Assembly: GCF_004340985.1 (NCBI RefSeq)
Contig: NZ_SLYB01000020.1
Coordinates: 1 to 42,577 of the forward strand
Length of the DNA: 42,577 nt
DNA from: Cricetibacter osteomyelitidis
GTDB taxonomy: Bacteria; Pseudomonadota; Gammaproteobacteria; Enterobacterales; Pasteurellaceae
Direction: 5' to 3'
Shown here: positions 1-9,907 of the stretch, piece after piece
How the letters are laid out: every line of letters starts with the position of its first letter
How positions within the stretch are numbered: the stretch's first letter is position 1
Program-made: the position numbers and the translations under genes
Notes under the pieces: model-generated
Databases searched by the model: none
The model's input: the letters and a program-made list of their open reading frames with translations, nothing else
What the model was told of the DNA's origin: nothing

Positions 1-93
1 ATATCAAGAGAAAGGTGAAAAAACTAAAAAATAAACCCTCTTTTATCAAATTGCTTTGAAAAGCAAAGCGGGAGTGGGTTTGTCAGTAGTCTG
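1..93. other. Left-edge sequence, no confident gene
   Basis: No complete gene fits here. One plus-strand frame stays open from base 2 to a TAA at 32-34 and would give a lysine-rich tail (YQEKGEKTKK); another stays open to a TGA near 57-59. Either could be the C-terminus of a gene starting outside the window, and I cannot choose between them. A small hairpin (TTGCTT...AAGCAA) follows at about 51-66. Confidence 0.2.
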
Positions 94-131
94 AAATAAC
101 CCTGAATATTATCATATTCAGGGTTATTTTT
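94..131. terminator. Bidirectional intrinsic terminator
   Basis: A perfect 16-bp inverted repeat (94-109 and 114-129) with a four-base TATC loop, T-rich on its right side and with an AAA flank on its left that reads as U residues on the other strand. It lies 104 bp past the ppa stop and would end ppa on the minus strand and any gene entering from the left. Confidence 0.8.
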
Positions 132-232
132 ATATATCAAAACTTAGTTAGTTATTACCGCACTTTTCACGGCATTTACTTTTTCTTGCACACTTATTTT
201 AGCGTTCGTCACTTTTTATACAAATTATTTTA

Positions 233-766
233 TTAAGCCTGTTTATTCCAACGCTCAATAGATTCTTTGATAACTTGTTTTGCTTCCGCTACATCGCCCC
301 AGTGTTGAACCACGGTAGAACCCGGTTTTTTCAGTGCTTTGTAGTTGTTGAAATGGAACTCAATCTGTTTGATTAATTGAGCCGGTAAATCTGAAAGACT
401 GTTGTAGGCATTGCCGCTGTCGCGATCGTCTGCCGGTACGCAAACGATTTTATCGTCCACTTCGCCGTCGTCCACAAATTTCATTACACCGATGACTTTT
501 GCTTTCAAAAACACGCCGGTGGCAAGCGGTTGACGGGTGATTAACAACACGTCTAATTCATCGCCGTCTTCGTCTAAAGTTTGCGGGATAAAACCGTAGT
601 TAGTCGGTTTCGCAAAAATTGCAGGTTCTACACGATCAAGTTGGAATGCACCTAATTTACGGTTCCACTCGATTTTGTGGCAGCTGCCTTCCGGGATTTC
701 ATTTACTACATTGATAATGCCGGCATCAACATCGCCCGGCGTTAAGATTTGGTTAAAATCTGCCAT
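233..766 (-). CDS. ppa: Inorganic pyrophosphatase
   Basis: Soluble cytoplasmic family I pyrophosphatase that hydrolyses PPi to two phosphates with Mg2+, pulling forward biosynthetic reactions that release PPi. The protein is 177 aa, against 176 in E. coli, and looks full length. The signature acidic cluster DEDGDELDVLL (about residues 65-75) carries the metal-binding aspartates. The basic and tyrosine-rich segments EWNRKLGAF and AKPTNYGFIPQT match the family active site. The start is an ATG preceded on the minus strand by AAAGGAA about eight bases upstream. It lies downstream of yeeX with a 51-bp gap and is followed by the strong terminator at 94-131. No unusual residues are seen. Confidence 0.97.
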   Translation of the reverse strand: MADFNQILTPGDVDAGIINVVNEIPEGSCHKIEWNRKLGAFQLDRVEPAIFAKPTNYGFIPQTLDEDGDELDVLLITRQPLATGVFLKAKVIGVMKFVDDGEVDDKIVCVPADDRDSGNAYNSLSDLPAQLIKQIEFHFNNYKALKKPGSTVVQHWGDVAEAKQVIKESIERWNKQA

Positions 767-817
767 TATAAATTTCCTTTAATTTAGAGCTAAAAAAGGG
801 GTGCAGTATAGCACGAA

Positions 818-1159
818 TTACTTTTGTTTTTTCAATAATTCCGCGTGAGCCTGATTTTGCTCTTTCATCTTACGGGAAATTTCGCGGCGCTCTTTAGAAC
901 ATTCCGCATTACGGATCATATAATCATCCACACGGGTTTCGTAATCATCACGCATATTAGCGATAATGGCTCGCACATCTGCAATGGTCATATCATCAGT
1001 GATGTATTGATCTAAGTTATCAAGTAACAACACGCGTTTTTGATTGTCGCGAATTTTACGGTCGTTATCCGCAATATCACGTTTGAGTTTATTTTTTAAA
1101 CGATACATACGCACATAATCCAACACTTCTTGAAAGGATTGTTTATTTACAGTTTCCAT
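818..1159 (-). CDS. yeeX: YeeX family (DUF496/UPF0265) protein of unknown function
   Basis: A 113-aa, highly charged protein that closely resembles E. coli YeeX as I recall it: the block [15 protein letters not shown] and the later block [15 protein letters not shown] both look shared. The sequence is rich in K, R, D and E with heptad-like spacing, so it is probably largely alpha-helical or coiled-coil. No enzyme motif, signal peptide or membrane segment is visible. Its molecular role is not established to my knowledge. The gene diverges from serC and precedes ppa by 51 bp with no terminator between, so the two may be co-transcribed. The ribosome-binding site is a modest GAGAG upstream of the ATG. 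Confidence 0.9.
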   Translation of the reverse strand: METVNKQSFQEVLDYVRMYRLKNKLKRDIADNDRKIRDNQKRVLLLDNLDQYITDDMTIADVRAIIANMRDDYETRVDDYMIRNAECSKERREISRKMKEQNQAHAELLKKQK

Positions 1160-1358
1160 TTGCTGACTCTCTATAAGTAAAAAAGATGTTCTTAATTTAG
1201 CCTGTTTTAGTTATTTCGTCAAAGTATTCAGTGCATTTTTGCGATAGAGATCAATAAATTTTACAGATTGAAAGAAAAACCGTTGCGAACTCTTCCTGCA
1301 AGTGATAAAACTATCGGCATTCGTTTCAAAAAAGCAACACACATTAGGAAATTTCATT

Positions 1359-2450
1359 ATGACACAACAAGTCTTTAATTTCAGTGCAGGACCGGCAATG
1401 ATTCTGCCTACAGTATTAGAAAAAGCACAAACGGAATTATTAAATTGGCAAGAGCAAGGCACATCGGTAATGGAAATCAGCCATCGCGGTAAACTTTTTA
1501 CTGAATTATCGGAACAATCCATTATAGATTTACGCAAACTCTATAATGTGCCGGATAACTACAAAATTTTATTCTTACAAGGTGGTGCTCGCGGTCAGTT
1601 TGCCGCCATTCCGATGAACTTGCTTAGTGAAAACGGCAAAGCGTTATACTTAAACAGCGGACATTGGTCTGCTACGGCAGCCAAAGAAGCCCGCAATTTC
1701 GGCGAAATCGATGAACTTAATATTGTAGAGACCGATGCCGAAGGTAATTTAGCGGTGAACCGCATGGACTTCAGCGATATCGCCGAGCAATATGATTATG
1801 TACATTATTGCACCAATGAAACCATCAGCGGTGTGGAAATTTTTGATATTCCAAATGTAGGCAATGCAGTATTGGTTGCAGATTTATCTTCCAATATTAT
1901 GTCCCGCCAAATCGATATCAGCAAATTCGGCTTAATCTATGCGGGAGCACAGAAAAACCTAGGTCCGGCAGGGATTACATTAGTGATTATCCGTGAAGAT
2001 TTATTGGGTAAAGCCCGTAAAGCGACACCGTCTATTTGGAATTACGAAACTCAAGCCAATGCGGATTCAATGATCAATACACCACCGACTTTTGCCTGGT
2101 ATTTATGTTCTTTAGTATTCAAACAATTATTGGCGGACGGCGGTTTGGACGTGATAGAAGCCAAAAATCGTGCAAAAGCAGAATTGTTATATAACTATAT
2201 TGATCAAAGTAAACTTTATGCCAATAAAGTGGCAAAAAACAATCGCTCTTTAATGAATGTAACCTTTGTGACCGGCAACGATGAATTAGATAAAAAATTC
2301 ATCGCCGAAGCTTTAGCGGAAGGCTTGCAAGCACTAAAAGGCCATAAAGTGCTTGGCGGTATGCGGGCGTCAATTTATAACGCAATGTCAATCGAAGGCG
2401 TGCAGGCATTAATCAAATTTATGCAAAAATTTGAAACGGAAAATGCTTAA
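1359..2450 (+). CDS. serC: Phosphoserine aminotransferase
   Basis: PLP enzyme that converts 3-phosphohydroxypyruvate and glutamate to O-phosphoserine in serine synthesis; in bacteria that make pyridoxal phosphate by the DXP-independent route it also acts in that pathway. The 363-aa protein starts MTQQVFNFSAGPAM, the standard SerC N-terminus. I therefore reject the open frame's extra 19 codons upstream; this ATG also has AGGAAAT nine bases before it. The PLP lysine is K199 in YAGAQKNLGPAG. The substrate motif SHRGK and the C-terminal GGMRASIYNAM are both present. It is followed 45 bp later by hisC with a small hairpin in the gap, so the two are probably one operon. Confidence 0.97.
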   Translation: MTQQVFNFSAGPAMILPTVLEKAQTELLNWQEQGTSVMEISHRGKLFTELSEQSIIDLRKLYNVPDNYKILFLQGGARGQFAAIPMNLLSENGKALYLNSGHWSATAAKEARNFGEIDELNIVETDAEGNLAVNRMDFSDIAEQYDYVHYCTNETISGVEIFDIPNVGNAVLVADLSSNIMSRQIDISKFGLIYAGAQKNLGPAGITLVIIREDLLGKARKATPSIWNYETQANADSMINTPPTFAWYLCSLVFKQLLADGGLDVIEAKNRAKAELLYNYIDQSKLYANKVAKNNRSLMNVTFVTGNDELDKKFIAEALAEGLQALKGHKVLGGMRASIYNAMSIEGVQALIKFMQKFETENA

Positions 2451-2457
2451 TAACCAT

Positions 2458-2473
2458 CTCCCGTTTACGGGAG
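2458..2473. repeat. Short palindrome between serC and hisC
   Basis: CTCCCGTTTACGGGAG forms a hairpin with a six- to seven-base-pair stem and no T-run after it, so it is not a classical terminator. A near-identical palindrome lies between pstB and phoB at 37664-37681. It may affect mRNA stability or translation of hisC. Confidence 0.5.
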
Positions 2474-2495
2474 GGCGTTTAATCAAGGTAACTAT

Positions 2496-3596
2496 ATGAA
2501 ATTTATCGATATCGCCAATGACGGCGTGAAAAAACTCTCACCTTATCAAGCAGGTAAACCTATTGAAGAACTCGAACGGGAACTCGGCATCAGCAATGTT
2601 ATCAAACTCGCCTCCAACGAAAATCCTTTCGGTTTTCCGGACAGCGCCAAACAAGCCGTACAAAATGCCATTAATGACCTAACTCGTTATCCCGATGCCA
2701 ACGGATTCAACTTAAAACAGGAGGTAGCGGAAAAATTCGGCTTACAAACCGACCAAATTACGCTGGGCAACGGTTCAAACGACTTATTGGAATTAATTTT
2801 CCAAACTTTTGTGAGCGATAAAGACGAAGTGATTTTCTCGCAATATACCTTTATCGTTGCACCACTGGCGGCTCAAGCCCGCAATGCTAAGGCAAAAGTG
2901 ATTCCGGCGGTGGATTACGGTCACGATTTAAACGGATTTTTGCAAGCTATCACCGACAAAACTAAATTGATCTATATTGCCAACCCGAATAACCCGACGG
3001 GCAATTTTTTAACTCATCAGCAAATTGACGAATTTCTAGCGCAAGTGCCGGAACATATCATCGTGACATTGGATGAAGCCTACACGGAATTTACCGCAGA
3101 AAACGAACGGGTCGATTCTTTCGGTTTATTGCAAAAATATCCGAATTTAGTGGTATCCCGTTCTCTTTCCAAAGCCTATGGTTTAGCGGGTCTGCGTATC
3201 GGTTATGCGGTATCTAATCCGGAAATTGCCGATTTATTTAACCGCGTACGCCAGCCGTTTAACTGCAACAGCTTAGCATTAGCGGCTGCGGTTGCAGTGA
3301 TTAACGATGATACATTCGTCGCACAAGTTGCCGAAAATAACCGTGCAGAATTAGAACGTTACGAACAATTCTGTGAGCAACATAACTTGGAATATATTCC
3401 GTCCAAGGGTAATTTTATTACAATCAACTTCAAACAATCGGCTGCACCGATTTATGATGCCTTGTTGCGTGAAGGCGTAATCGTTCGCCCAATCGCCGGT
3501 TATGGTTTGCCAAATCATTTGCGTGTGAGTATCGGCTTACCGGAAGAAAATTCCCGTTTTTTCACCGCACTTTGTAAAGTGCTTAATTTAAATTAA
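2496..3596 (+). CDS. hisC: Histidinol-phosphate aminotransferase (HisC2-like)
   Basis: Fold-type I PLP aminotransferase of 366 aa, catalysing histidinol-phosphate + 2-oxoglutarate to imidazole-acetol-phosphate + glutamate and the reverse. Visible marks are the N-terminal LASNENPFG, the substrate-site NPNNPTG, the DEAY motif and the PLP lysine K226 in SRSLSKAYGLAGLRIGY. The gene is not inside a his operon but between serC and aroA. Pasteurellaceae often carry a second hisC copy in this position. Such enzymes can also transaminate aromatic amino acids, so a role in tyrosine or phenylalanine synthesis is a reasonable inference from context. A USS lies at its very 3' end (3564-3572). Confidence 0.93.
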   Translation: MKFIDIANDGVKKLSPYQAGKPIEELERELGISNVIKLASNENPFGFPDSAKQAVQNAINDLTRYPDANGFNLKQEVAEKFGLQTDQITLGNGSNDLLELIFQTFVSDKDEVIFSQYTFIVAPLAAQARNAKAKVIPAVDYGHDLNGFLQAITDKTKLIYIANPNNPTGNFLTHQQIDEFLAQVPEHIIVTLDEAYTEFTAENERVDSFGLLQKYPNLVVSRSLSKAYGLAGLRIGYAVSNPEIADLFNRVRQPFNCNSLALAAAVAVINDDTFVAQVAENNRAELERYEQFCEQHNLEYIPSKGNFITINFKQSAAPIYDALLREGVIVRPIAGYGLPNHLRVSIGLPEENSRFFTALCKVLNLN

Positions 3597-3616
3597 GGAA
3601 CAAAATATATTACAAT

Positions 3617-3644
3617 ACTGCGGGTTTCTTGCTCGCAGTTTTTC
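3617..3644 (+). terminator. Weak terminator or attenuator between hisC and aroA
   Basis: ACTGCG (3617-3622) pairs with CGCAGT (3634-3639) across an 11-base loop and runs straight into TTTTT. The stem is only six base pairs, so it would probably be leaky. It lies inside the serC-hisC-aroA run and could lower aroA transcription relative to the genes before it. Confidence 0.4.
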
Positions 3645-3670
3645 TATCAAAAATCCCATAGAGAATATTA

Positions 3671-4984
3671 ATGGAACGACTAAATTCAATCACCCTGCAA
3701 CCTATCGCCCGAGTAGAAGGCACTATCAATCTACCTGGTTCAAAAAGCCTGTCTAACCGTGCATTACTTTTGGCCGCCTTAGCCAAAGGCACTACTAAAG
3801 TCACCAATTTATTAGATAGCGACGATGTACGCCATATGTTGAACGCCTTAAGCCAATTAGGCGTGAGCTATCAGCTGTCTGATGATAAATCCGTATGCGA
3901 AGTGCAAGGCTTGGGAAAAGCCTTTCATTGGCAAGACGGCTTGGCATTATTTTTAGGCAATGCCGGTACGGCAATGCGCCCGCTCACAGCCGCTTTATGC
4001 TTAGCCGGTAAGGATAACAAAGGGCAAAATGAAATTGTGCTTACCGGCGAACCGCGAATGAAAGAACGCCCGATCAAACATTTAGTGGATGCGCTACGCC
4101 AAGCGGGAGCGGATGTGCAATATTTAGAGCAAGACGGTTATCCGCCCGTGGCTATCCGCAACACCGGGCTGACCGGAGGCAAAGTGCAAATTGACGGTTC
4201 GGTTTCATCACAATTTTTAACCGCACTTTTGATGGCCACACCCATGGCAGAAGCGGACACGGAAATCACTATTCTTGGTAATTTGGTGTCTAAACCTTAT
4301 ATCGATATCACCTTGAATATGATGCGGATTTTCGGCGTTAACGTAGAAAATCAAAATTATCAACGCTTCTTGGTGAAAGGCAATCAACAATATCAATCGC
4401 CAAATACATTCTTGGTAGAAGGGGATGCCTCATCGGCTTCTTATTTCCTTGCCGCCGGTGCTATAAAAGGTAAAGTGCGAGTGACCGGCGTGGGCAAAAA
4501 CAGTATGCAGGGTGACCGTTTATTTGCAGATGTGTTGGAAAAAATGGGCGCAAAAATCACTTGGGGCGACGATTTTATCGAAGCAGAACAAGGGGATTTG
4601 GTGGGTGTCGATATGGATATGAACCACATTCCCGATGCGGCAATGACCATTGCCACCGCCGCACTGTTTGCCAAAGGTGAAACTATAATTCGCAATATCT
4701 ACAACTGGCGAGTGAAAGAAACCGACCGACTAACCGCAATGGCAACGGAATTGCGGAAAGTAGGGGCAACCGTGGAAGAAGGCGATGATTTTATCCGCAT
4801 CCAACCGCTGCCATTAAGTGATTTCAAACACGCCGAAATCGAAACCTATAACGATCATCGAATAGCAATGTGTTTTGCTTTAGTCGCTCTTTCCGATACG
4901 CCTATGACAATTTTAGATCCGAAATGCACGGCAAAAACCTTTCCAACGTTTTTTGATGAGTTTGAAACGCTGAGAGTGCGTTAA
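3671..4984 (+). CDS. aroA: 5-enolpyruvylshikimate-3-phosphate synthase
   Basis: Cytoplasmic shikimate-pathway enzyme that joins phosphoenolpyruvate to shikimate-3-phosphate on the route to chorismate. The 437-aa protein contains the N-terminal substrate motif [18 protein letters not shown] (about residues 20-37), the PEP-site [11 protein letters not shown] and the C-terminal [20 protein letters not shown], all typical of class I enzymes. The ATG is 74 bp after hisC, with the weak terminator-like hairpin at 3617-3644 between them. Two repeated domains of the inside-out alpha/beta barrel type are expected for the family. The gene is intact. Confidence 0.97.
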   Translation: MERLNSITLQPIARVEGTINLPGSKSLSNRALLLAALAKGTTKVTNLLDSDDVRHMLNALSQLGVSYQLSDDKSVCEVQGLGKAFHWQDGLALFLGNAGTAMRPLTAALCLAGKDNKGQNEIVLTGEPRMKERPIKHLVDALRQAGADVQYLEQDGYPPVAIRNTGLTGGKVQIDGSVSSQFLTALLMATPMAEADTEITILGNLVSKPYIDITLNMMRIFGVNVENQNYQRFLVKGNQQYQSPNTFLVEGDASSASYFLAAGAIKGKVRVTGVGKNSMQGDRLFADVLEKMGAKITWGDDFIEAEQGDLVGVDMDMNHIPDAAMTIATAALFAKGETIIRNIYNWRVKETDRLTAMATELRKVGATVEEGDDFIRIQPLPLSDFKHAEIETYNDHRIAMCFALVALSDTPMTILDPKCTAKTFPTFFDEFETLRVR

Positions 4985-5069
4985 TTATCCAATGGGAAGT
5001 ATTTTATTTTTTCTGACTTTTCTGTCAAAATACCCCCGTTTTTATATTCGTTTAGAAAAGGAAAAAATT

Positions 5070-5927
5070 ATGTCCGCTCAAGTGATTTCTGGTAGTGAAT
5101 TAGCGAAAAAAGTGAAGTCCGAAGTCTCACAAAAGATCGAAAAATATGTGTCTCAAGGCAAACGCAATCCAGGTTTGGCGGTAATTTTAGTGGGCGCAGA
5201 TCCGGCATCGCAAGTGTATGTGGGAAGCAAACGCAAAAGCTGTGGTGAGATCGGTATTCATTCCAAATCTTACGACTTGCCGGAGACCGCCAGTGAAGCG
5301 GAATTATTGACATTAATTGATGAACTTAATGCTGATAACAGTATTGACGGTATTTTAGTGCAACTGCCGTTGCCGAAACATATCGATAGCACCAAAGTCA
5401 TCGAGCGTATCGCCCCGCATAAAGATGTGGACGGTTTCCATCCTTACAATGTCGGCCGTTTATGCCAGCGTATTCCCGTGTTGCGAGCCTGTACCCCATA
5501 CGGCATTATGAAATTGCTGGAAACCACCGGTGAAGATCTGCACGGCAAACATGCTGTGATTGTGGGAGCCTCCAATATCGTCGGTCGTCCTATGGCAATG
5601 GAATTATTATTGGCGGGCAGCACGGTCACCGTCACTCACCGTTTCACCAAAGACTTAGAACACCACGTTCGTCAAGCGGATATTTTAGTGGTGGCAGTGG
5701 GTAAAGCGAAATTTATTTCGGGCGAATGGGTGAAACCGGGTGCTATTGTGATTGATGTAGGCATCAACCGTGTGGACGGCAAACTCTACGGCGATGTGGA
5801 TTATGAAGCAGCTGCTCAAAATGCCGCGTTTATCACTCCGGTTCCCGGCGGTGTAGGTCCGATGACCGTGGCAATGCTGATGTTCAATACGCTGTTTGCC
5901 TATGAACGTAATGAAAATGTAGTTTAA
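5070..5927 (+). CDS. folD: Methylenetetrahydrofolate dehydrogenase / methenyltetrahydrofolate cyclohydrolase
   Basis: Bifunctional one-carbon enzyme interconverting 5,10-methylene-THF, methenyl-THF and 10-formyl-THF with NADP. The 285-aa protein has the catalytic [14 protein letters not shown] segment, whose first lysine is the cyclohydrolase residue in the family, the PLPKHID and DVDGFHP blocks, the nucleotide-binding [11 protein letters not shown] and the C-terminal signature [13 protein letters not shown] start it at MSAQVISG, preceded by AAAAGGAAAAA; the frame is open 26 codons further upstream, but that extension is hydrophobic and not conserved in FolD. The 85-bp gap after aroA suggests a separate promoter. 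It ends at a USS-pair terminator. Confidence 0.96.
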   Translation: MSAQVISGSELAKKVKSEVSQKIEKYVSQGKRNPGLAVILVGADPASQVYVGSKRKSCGEIGIHSKSYDLPETASEAELLTLIDELNADNSIDGILVQLPLPKHIDSTKVIERIAPHKDVDGFHPYNVGRLCQRIPVLRACTPYGIMKLLETTGEDLHGKHAVIVGASNIVGRPMAMELLLAGSTVTVTHRFTKDLEHHVRQADILVVAVGKAKFISGEWVKPGAIVIDVGINRVDGKLYGDVDYEAAAQNAAFITPVPGGVGPMTVAMLMFNTLFAYERNENVV

Positions 5928-5935
5928 AATAAAGC

Positions 5936-5975
5936 AAGTGCGGTAAAAAATTGCCAAAATTTACCGCACTTTTTT
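5936..5975 (+). terminator. Terminator built from two inverted uptake sequences
   Basis: AAGTGCGGTAAA (5936-5947) pairs perfectly with TTTACCGCACTT (5960-5971) across a 12-base loop and runs into TTTT. Both arms are complete USS copies in opposite orientation. Such paired USS acting as terminators are known from Haemophilus. It ends folD. Confidence 0.85.
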
Positions 5976-6007
5976 ATATGCCTTAAACGCTAAAACCAAA
6001 AGAAAAA

Positions 6008-6027
6008 ACCACCGATTTCTCGGTGGT
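6008..6027 (-). terminator. Terminator of the malK-lamB-malM operon
   Basis: ACCACCGA (6008-6015) and TCGGTGGT (6020-6027) form an eight-base-pair stem with a four-base loop. On the minus strand the hairpin is followed by TTTTTT, so it points at malM, whose stop is at 6065. Confidence 0.8.
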
Positions 6028-6064
6028 AAAACAATGAAAAAACGACTAGAGAATAACTACTTAA

Positions 6065-6940
6065 TCACTTAGAGGAAACTTGTTTTAAGAAAATTTTACG
6101 CGGTGAAGTTAGTCCTAATTTTTCGGCTTCATTCACTAAATTCATCGCTTTGTTTACATCACCGGATTTTAATGCCTTTGTTACCGCCTGATTAAAATAA
6201 GCTTCAGTATCTTTATCTACCGGCACATTAACCGCTTTGCTGCTATTTGCGGCCATCGGTGCGGCGGCTGTACCTACTGCGGTTGTGGTTTTCGCTTTCT
6301 TGGTCGGAAGAATATCATCCAAACCGATAAATCTTGTGCCTTGATCATTACGCACATTTACGACAATTTCACCGTTACGGGTATGTTGCACTTTAATATC
6401 ATCAATAGCCGGCGGTTGATTCCCCATCGCTTTGGCATAGGTTTTTGCCGGGTGCGGAACGACTGTGGTCTTGCCTAAATCTTGCTCCGTGGTGTAAATC
6501 AATAAATAAATGTAATCCTGTCCGTTAACCGGGGTCAGATTTAATTCAGTGCTGAAACGGTTACCTAATATTCCTCGCTCTTCTTTAAATTTAAAAGCGG
6601 ATGAAGGATAACTGGCAGCAACATTAAAATTACTGTCTAAAATAACCGCACTTGGAATAAATACATGATCATCAATTACATTGCTGTCAATTTCAATGGT
6701 TAAAGCGCCTTGATTAGCAGGAATGCGATACGCAACTATCGGACTTTCCGTACCGGCAAAATCGCGGGTGAATGCCTGATTTTGTTGAGCGGAAACCGTC
6801 GTTTTCAAATTTTTGGAAAGTTCGACATTTTGCCATTGAACAGCAGACAAGGTCTGCGGATTAATATGAACAGACTGATTTGCAGAAATGGGTAAAGCAC
6901 AGAACGCCAAAAGTGCGGTGGAAAATAAAAATTTTTTCAT
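6065..6940 (-). CDS. malM: Maltose operon periplasmic protein MalM
   Basis: A 291-aa secreted protein, third gene of malK-lamB-malM. I start it at MKKFLFST, which has GAGG a few bases upstream; the open frame extends 17 codons further but that part is not signal-like. The signal peptide runs to about residue 20 (PISA, then NQSV). E. coli MalM is a 306-aa periplasmic protein encoded downstream of lamB with no settled biochemical role; it has been linked to carbohydrate-chain handling. The C-terminal region (YFNQAVTKALKSGDVNKAMNLVNEAEKLGL) resembles a helical repeat. The gene lies 79 bp after lamB with a hairpin between, and the family assignment rests on this position plus overall similarity. 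Confidence 0.88.
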   Translation of the reverse strand: MKKFLFSTALLAFCALPISANQSVHINPQTLSAVQWQNVELSKNLKTTVSAQQNQAFTRDFAGTESPIVAYRIPANQGALTIEIDSNVIDDHVFIPSAVILDSNFNVAASYPSSAFKFKEERGILGNRFSTELNLTPVNGQDYIYLLIYTTEQDLGKTTVVPHPAKTYAKAMGNQPPAIDDIKVQHTRNGEIVVNVRNDQGTRFIGLDDILPTKKAKTTTAVGTAAAPMAANSSKAVNVPVDKDTEAYFNQAVTKALKSGDVNKAMNLVNEAEKLGLTSPRKIFLKQVSSK

Positions 6941-6969
6941 ATTAACCTCAGAATAAAGATTGGTAATAC

Positions 6970-6992
6970 AGTGCGGACAACTTGCCCGCACT
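6970..6992 (-). repeat. Hairpin between lamB and malM
   Basis: AGTGCGG (6970-6976) pairs with CCGCACT (6986-6992) over a nine-base loop, with no T-run after it on the minus strand. It lies in the 79-bp gap between lamB and malM and may stabilise the upstream lamB message or reduce readthrough to malM. One arm resembles a USS lacking its last base. Confidence 0.5.
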
Positions 6993-7019
6993 ACCTTGAC
7001 ATGTTAAGTGATAATCAGA

Positions 7020-8300
<1,281 letters not shown>

Positions 8301-8405
8301 TTAATTGATAATTGCAATGTTAAAGTTATTAATTTTTTAATGTTTATACGCATATTGAGATCACATAAAACACTAAATCGTTATCATTTTTTCGGTTACT
8401 CAGAC

Positions 8406-9524
8406 TTACACGCCGATTTCTTTGTATAAACGACGACATGCAGAGCCGTCTTCACGGAACAAATGACAGCGTTCCGGAACAATACCGATATCAATGATTT
8501 GACCTTCATCTACTAACATAATGTCATTTTGACGATAGATAAGGGTCGGTTGTTTTATTTCCGGAATTTCTAAGTGCACTTGGGTTTCATTACCTAATAA
8601 CTCAACAACTTGCACCACCCCACGTAAAGTTACTTCAGCTTTATCAGACGGAATCAAATGCTCCGGACGAATACCTAATGACAAGTTATCTCCTACTTTT
8701 ACTCCCGTCCCCTCAACCGGAATCCAAAAGTTATGATGATTCGCATCAGGCATCTCAATTTGTACTCGTTCTTTTTCTACTGCCGTCACGCGTACAGGGA
8801 GAAAATTCATTTTTGGCGAACCGATAAAACCGGCAACGAAACGGTTTTGCGGATAATGATATAATTCCAACGGTTTACCTACTTGAGCAATTCCGCCGGC
8901 TCGTAATACCACGATTTTATCGGCCAAAGTCATTGCTTCAATTTGATCATGTGTCACATAGATCATGGTACGTTTTAAGCGTTTATGCAGTTTGGAAATT
9001 TCCACCCGCATTTGCACCCGTAATGCCGCATCCAGGTTAGAAAGCGGTTCATCTAATAGAAATACATCCGGTTGAGAAACTAAAGTACGACCAATCGCTA
9101 CACGCTGCCGTTGGCCGCCAGAAAGTGCTTTCGGTTTGCGATCCAATAAATGAGCCAGTTGCAACACTTCCGCCACCTGATTTACTTTATGATCACGCTC
9201 CGCTTTCGCCACGCCAGCCAACTTCAAACCGAAAGACATATTTTCTGCAACATCCATATGCGGGTATAATGCATAAGACTGGAACACCATTCCGATACCG
9301 CGTTTTGCAGGTTCTACATCATTCATGCGTTGTTCGCCGATATATAAATCACCGGAAGTAATATCTTCAAGTCCGGCAATCATGCGCAATAATGTGGATT
9401 TACCGCAACCGGAAGGACCGACAAATACGACAAATTCACCTTCTTTAATAGTTAAATTAATATCTTTGGATATGTGAATATCACCATAAGACTTGCAAAC
9501 ATTTTTTAATACGACATCTGACAT
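8406..9524 (-). CDS. malK: Maltose/maltodextrin ABC transporter ATP-binding protein MalK
   Basis: ATPase subunit that forms a homodimer on the cytoplasmic face of MalFG. The protein is 372 aa, against 371 in E. coli. It shows Walker [10 protein letters not shown] (residues 36-44), the Q-loop FQSYALYP, the ABC signature LSGGQRQR, Walker [13 protein letters not shown] and the switch histidine in [10 protein letters not shown]. The C-terminal roughly 140 residues form the regulatory OB-type domain, which in E. coli binds MalT and enzyme IIA-Glc. I start at MSDVVLKN, preceded by AAGGAAAT; a 14-codon upstream extension is open but not conserved. It is the first gene of the minus-strand operon and diverges from malE. 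Confidence 0.97.
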   Translation of the reverse strand: MSDVVLKNVCKSYGDIHISKDINLTIKEGEFVVFVGPSGCGKSTLLRMIAGLEDITSGDLYIGEQRMNDVEPAKRGIGMVFQSYALYPHMDVAENMSFGLKLAGVAKAERDHKVNQVAEVLQLAHLLDRKPKALSGGQRQRVAIGRTLVSQPDVFLLDEPLSNLDAALRVQMRVEISKLHKRLKRTMIYVTHDQIEAMTLADKIVVLRAGGIAQVGKPLELYHYPQNRFVAGFIGSPKMNFLPVRVTAVEKERVQIEMPDANHHNFWIPVEGTGVKVGDNLSLGIRPEHLIPSDKAEVTLRGVVQVVELLGNETQVHLEIPEIKQPTLIYRQNDIMLVDEGQIIDIGIVPERCHLFREDGSACRRLYKEIGV

Positions 9525-9608
9525 AAATATTTCCTTACTATGTATGAATTTGTGACTCACACCCATTTTTTAATATGGGCATATAGTGGATAATTTTTAC
9601 AATAAATA

Positions 9609-9618
9609 AATCATCCCG
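9609..9618 (-). promoter_or_regulatory. Candidate MalT box for malK
   Basis: On the minus strand this reads CGGGATGATT, close to the E. coli MalT consensus GGGGA(T/G)GAGG over the GGATGA core. It ends 22 bases before a CTATAT element, placing it at about -37 of a likely start near 9575, the usual MalT position. Confidence 0.6.
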
Positions 9619-9631
9619 ATTAATTTTTTTT

Positions 9632-9641
9632 GGGGATTAGA
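9632..9641 (+). promoter_or_regulatory. Weak MalT-box-like decamer
   Basis: GGGGATTAGA keeps the GGGGAT half of the MalT consensus but not the GA that follows. It faces away from the better box at 9609-9618. It may be a secondary site. Confidence 0.3.
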
Positions 9642-9698
9642 AAAAATTTATTGTTTTTTTATAAATCAACCTGAAAAATTATTAGTTCAATTTATTTT

Positions 9699-9714
9699 TG
9701 TGATCTGACTCACA
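9699..9714. promoter_or_regulatory. CRP operator 1
   Basis: TGTGATCTGACTCACA is a perfect TGTGA-N6-TCACA palindrome, the consensus for the cAMP receptor protein. It lies between the two mal promoters. Confidence 0.9.
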
Positions 9715-9760
9715 TTTCATTATAAAAGTTTTAGTGTTTTTTTCATATTTTCTGTTAATT

Positions 9761-9776
9761 TGTGATCTCTGTCACA
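9761..9776. promoter_or_regulatory. CRP operator 2
   Basis: TGTGATCTCTGTCACA is a second perfect TGTGA-N6-TCACA site. Its centre is 62 bp from that of operator 1, close to six helical turns, so both would lie on about the same face of the DNA. Confidence 0.9.
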
Positions 9777-9801
9777 ATATACTGCATTAGGGTGGAGAAA
9801 G

Positions 9802-9811
9802 GGGGATGATG
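9802..9811 (+). promoter_or_regulatory. Candidate MalT box for malE
   Basis: GGGGATGATG matches eight of ten bases of the E. coli MalT consensus, including the GGGGATGA core, and points towards malE. It would centre about 37 bp upstream of a start site near 9844. Confidence 0.7.
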
Positions 9812-9907
9812 AACTTTTAAAGGTTTATCGCCATTCTTAGTCATAGTAAAAAACCTTGTAGTGCCTTTATATACGATCATTTATTTCTCAGTTAGGAGTA
9901 ACTTATT

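Larger units (their letters stand above)
9525..9907. promoter_or_regulatory. Divergent malK/malE control region
   Basis: This 383-bp AT-rich gap is the only stretch over 300 bp without a gene. It holds two perfect CRP operators, candidate MalT boxes facing each operon and a plausible malK -10 element (CTATAT on the minus strand, 9581-9586). The arrangement resembles the E. coli malE-malK region, where CRP sites lie between two groups of MalT boxes and both promoters fire together. The malE leader begins somewhere after 9811, and malE has the ribosome-binding site TTAGGAGTAA. Confidence 0.85.

Noticed and set aside
94-129. The 16-bp perfect palindrome as an attachment or recombination site
   Set aside because: Position after ppa, the small loop and the T-run explain it as a terminator; no integrase is nearby.
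1211-1537. Minus-strand open frame of 108 codons across the serC start
   Set aside because: Overlaps the conserved serC N-terminus and has no recognisable protein features; it is a shadow frame.
9551-9562. TTGTGACTCACA as a third CRP site upstream of malK
   Set aside because: The two half-sites lack the six-base spacer, so CRP could not bind symmetrically.
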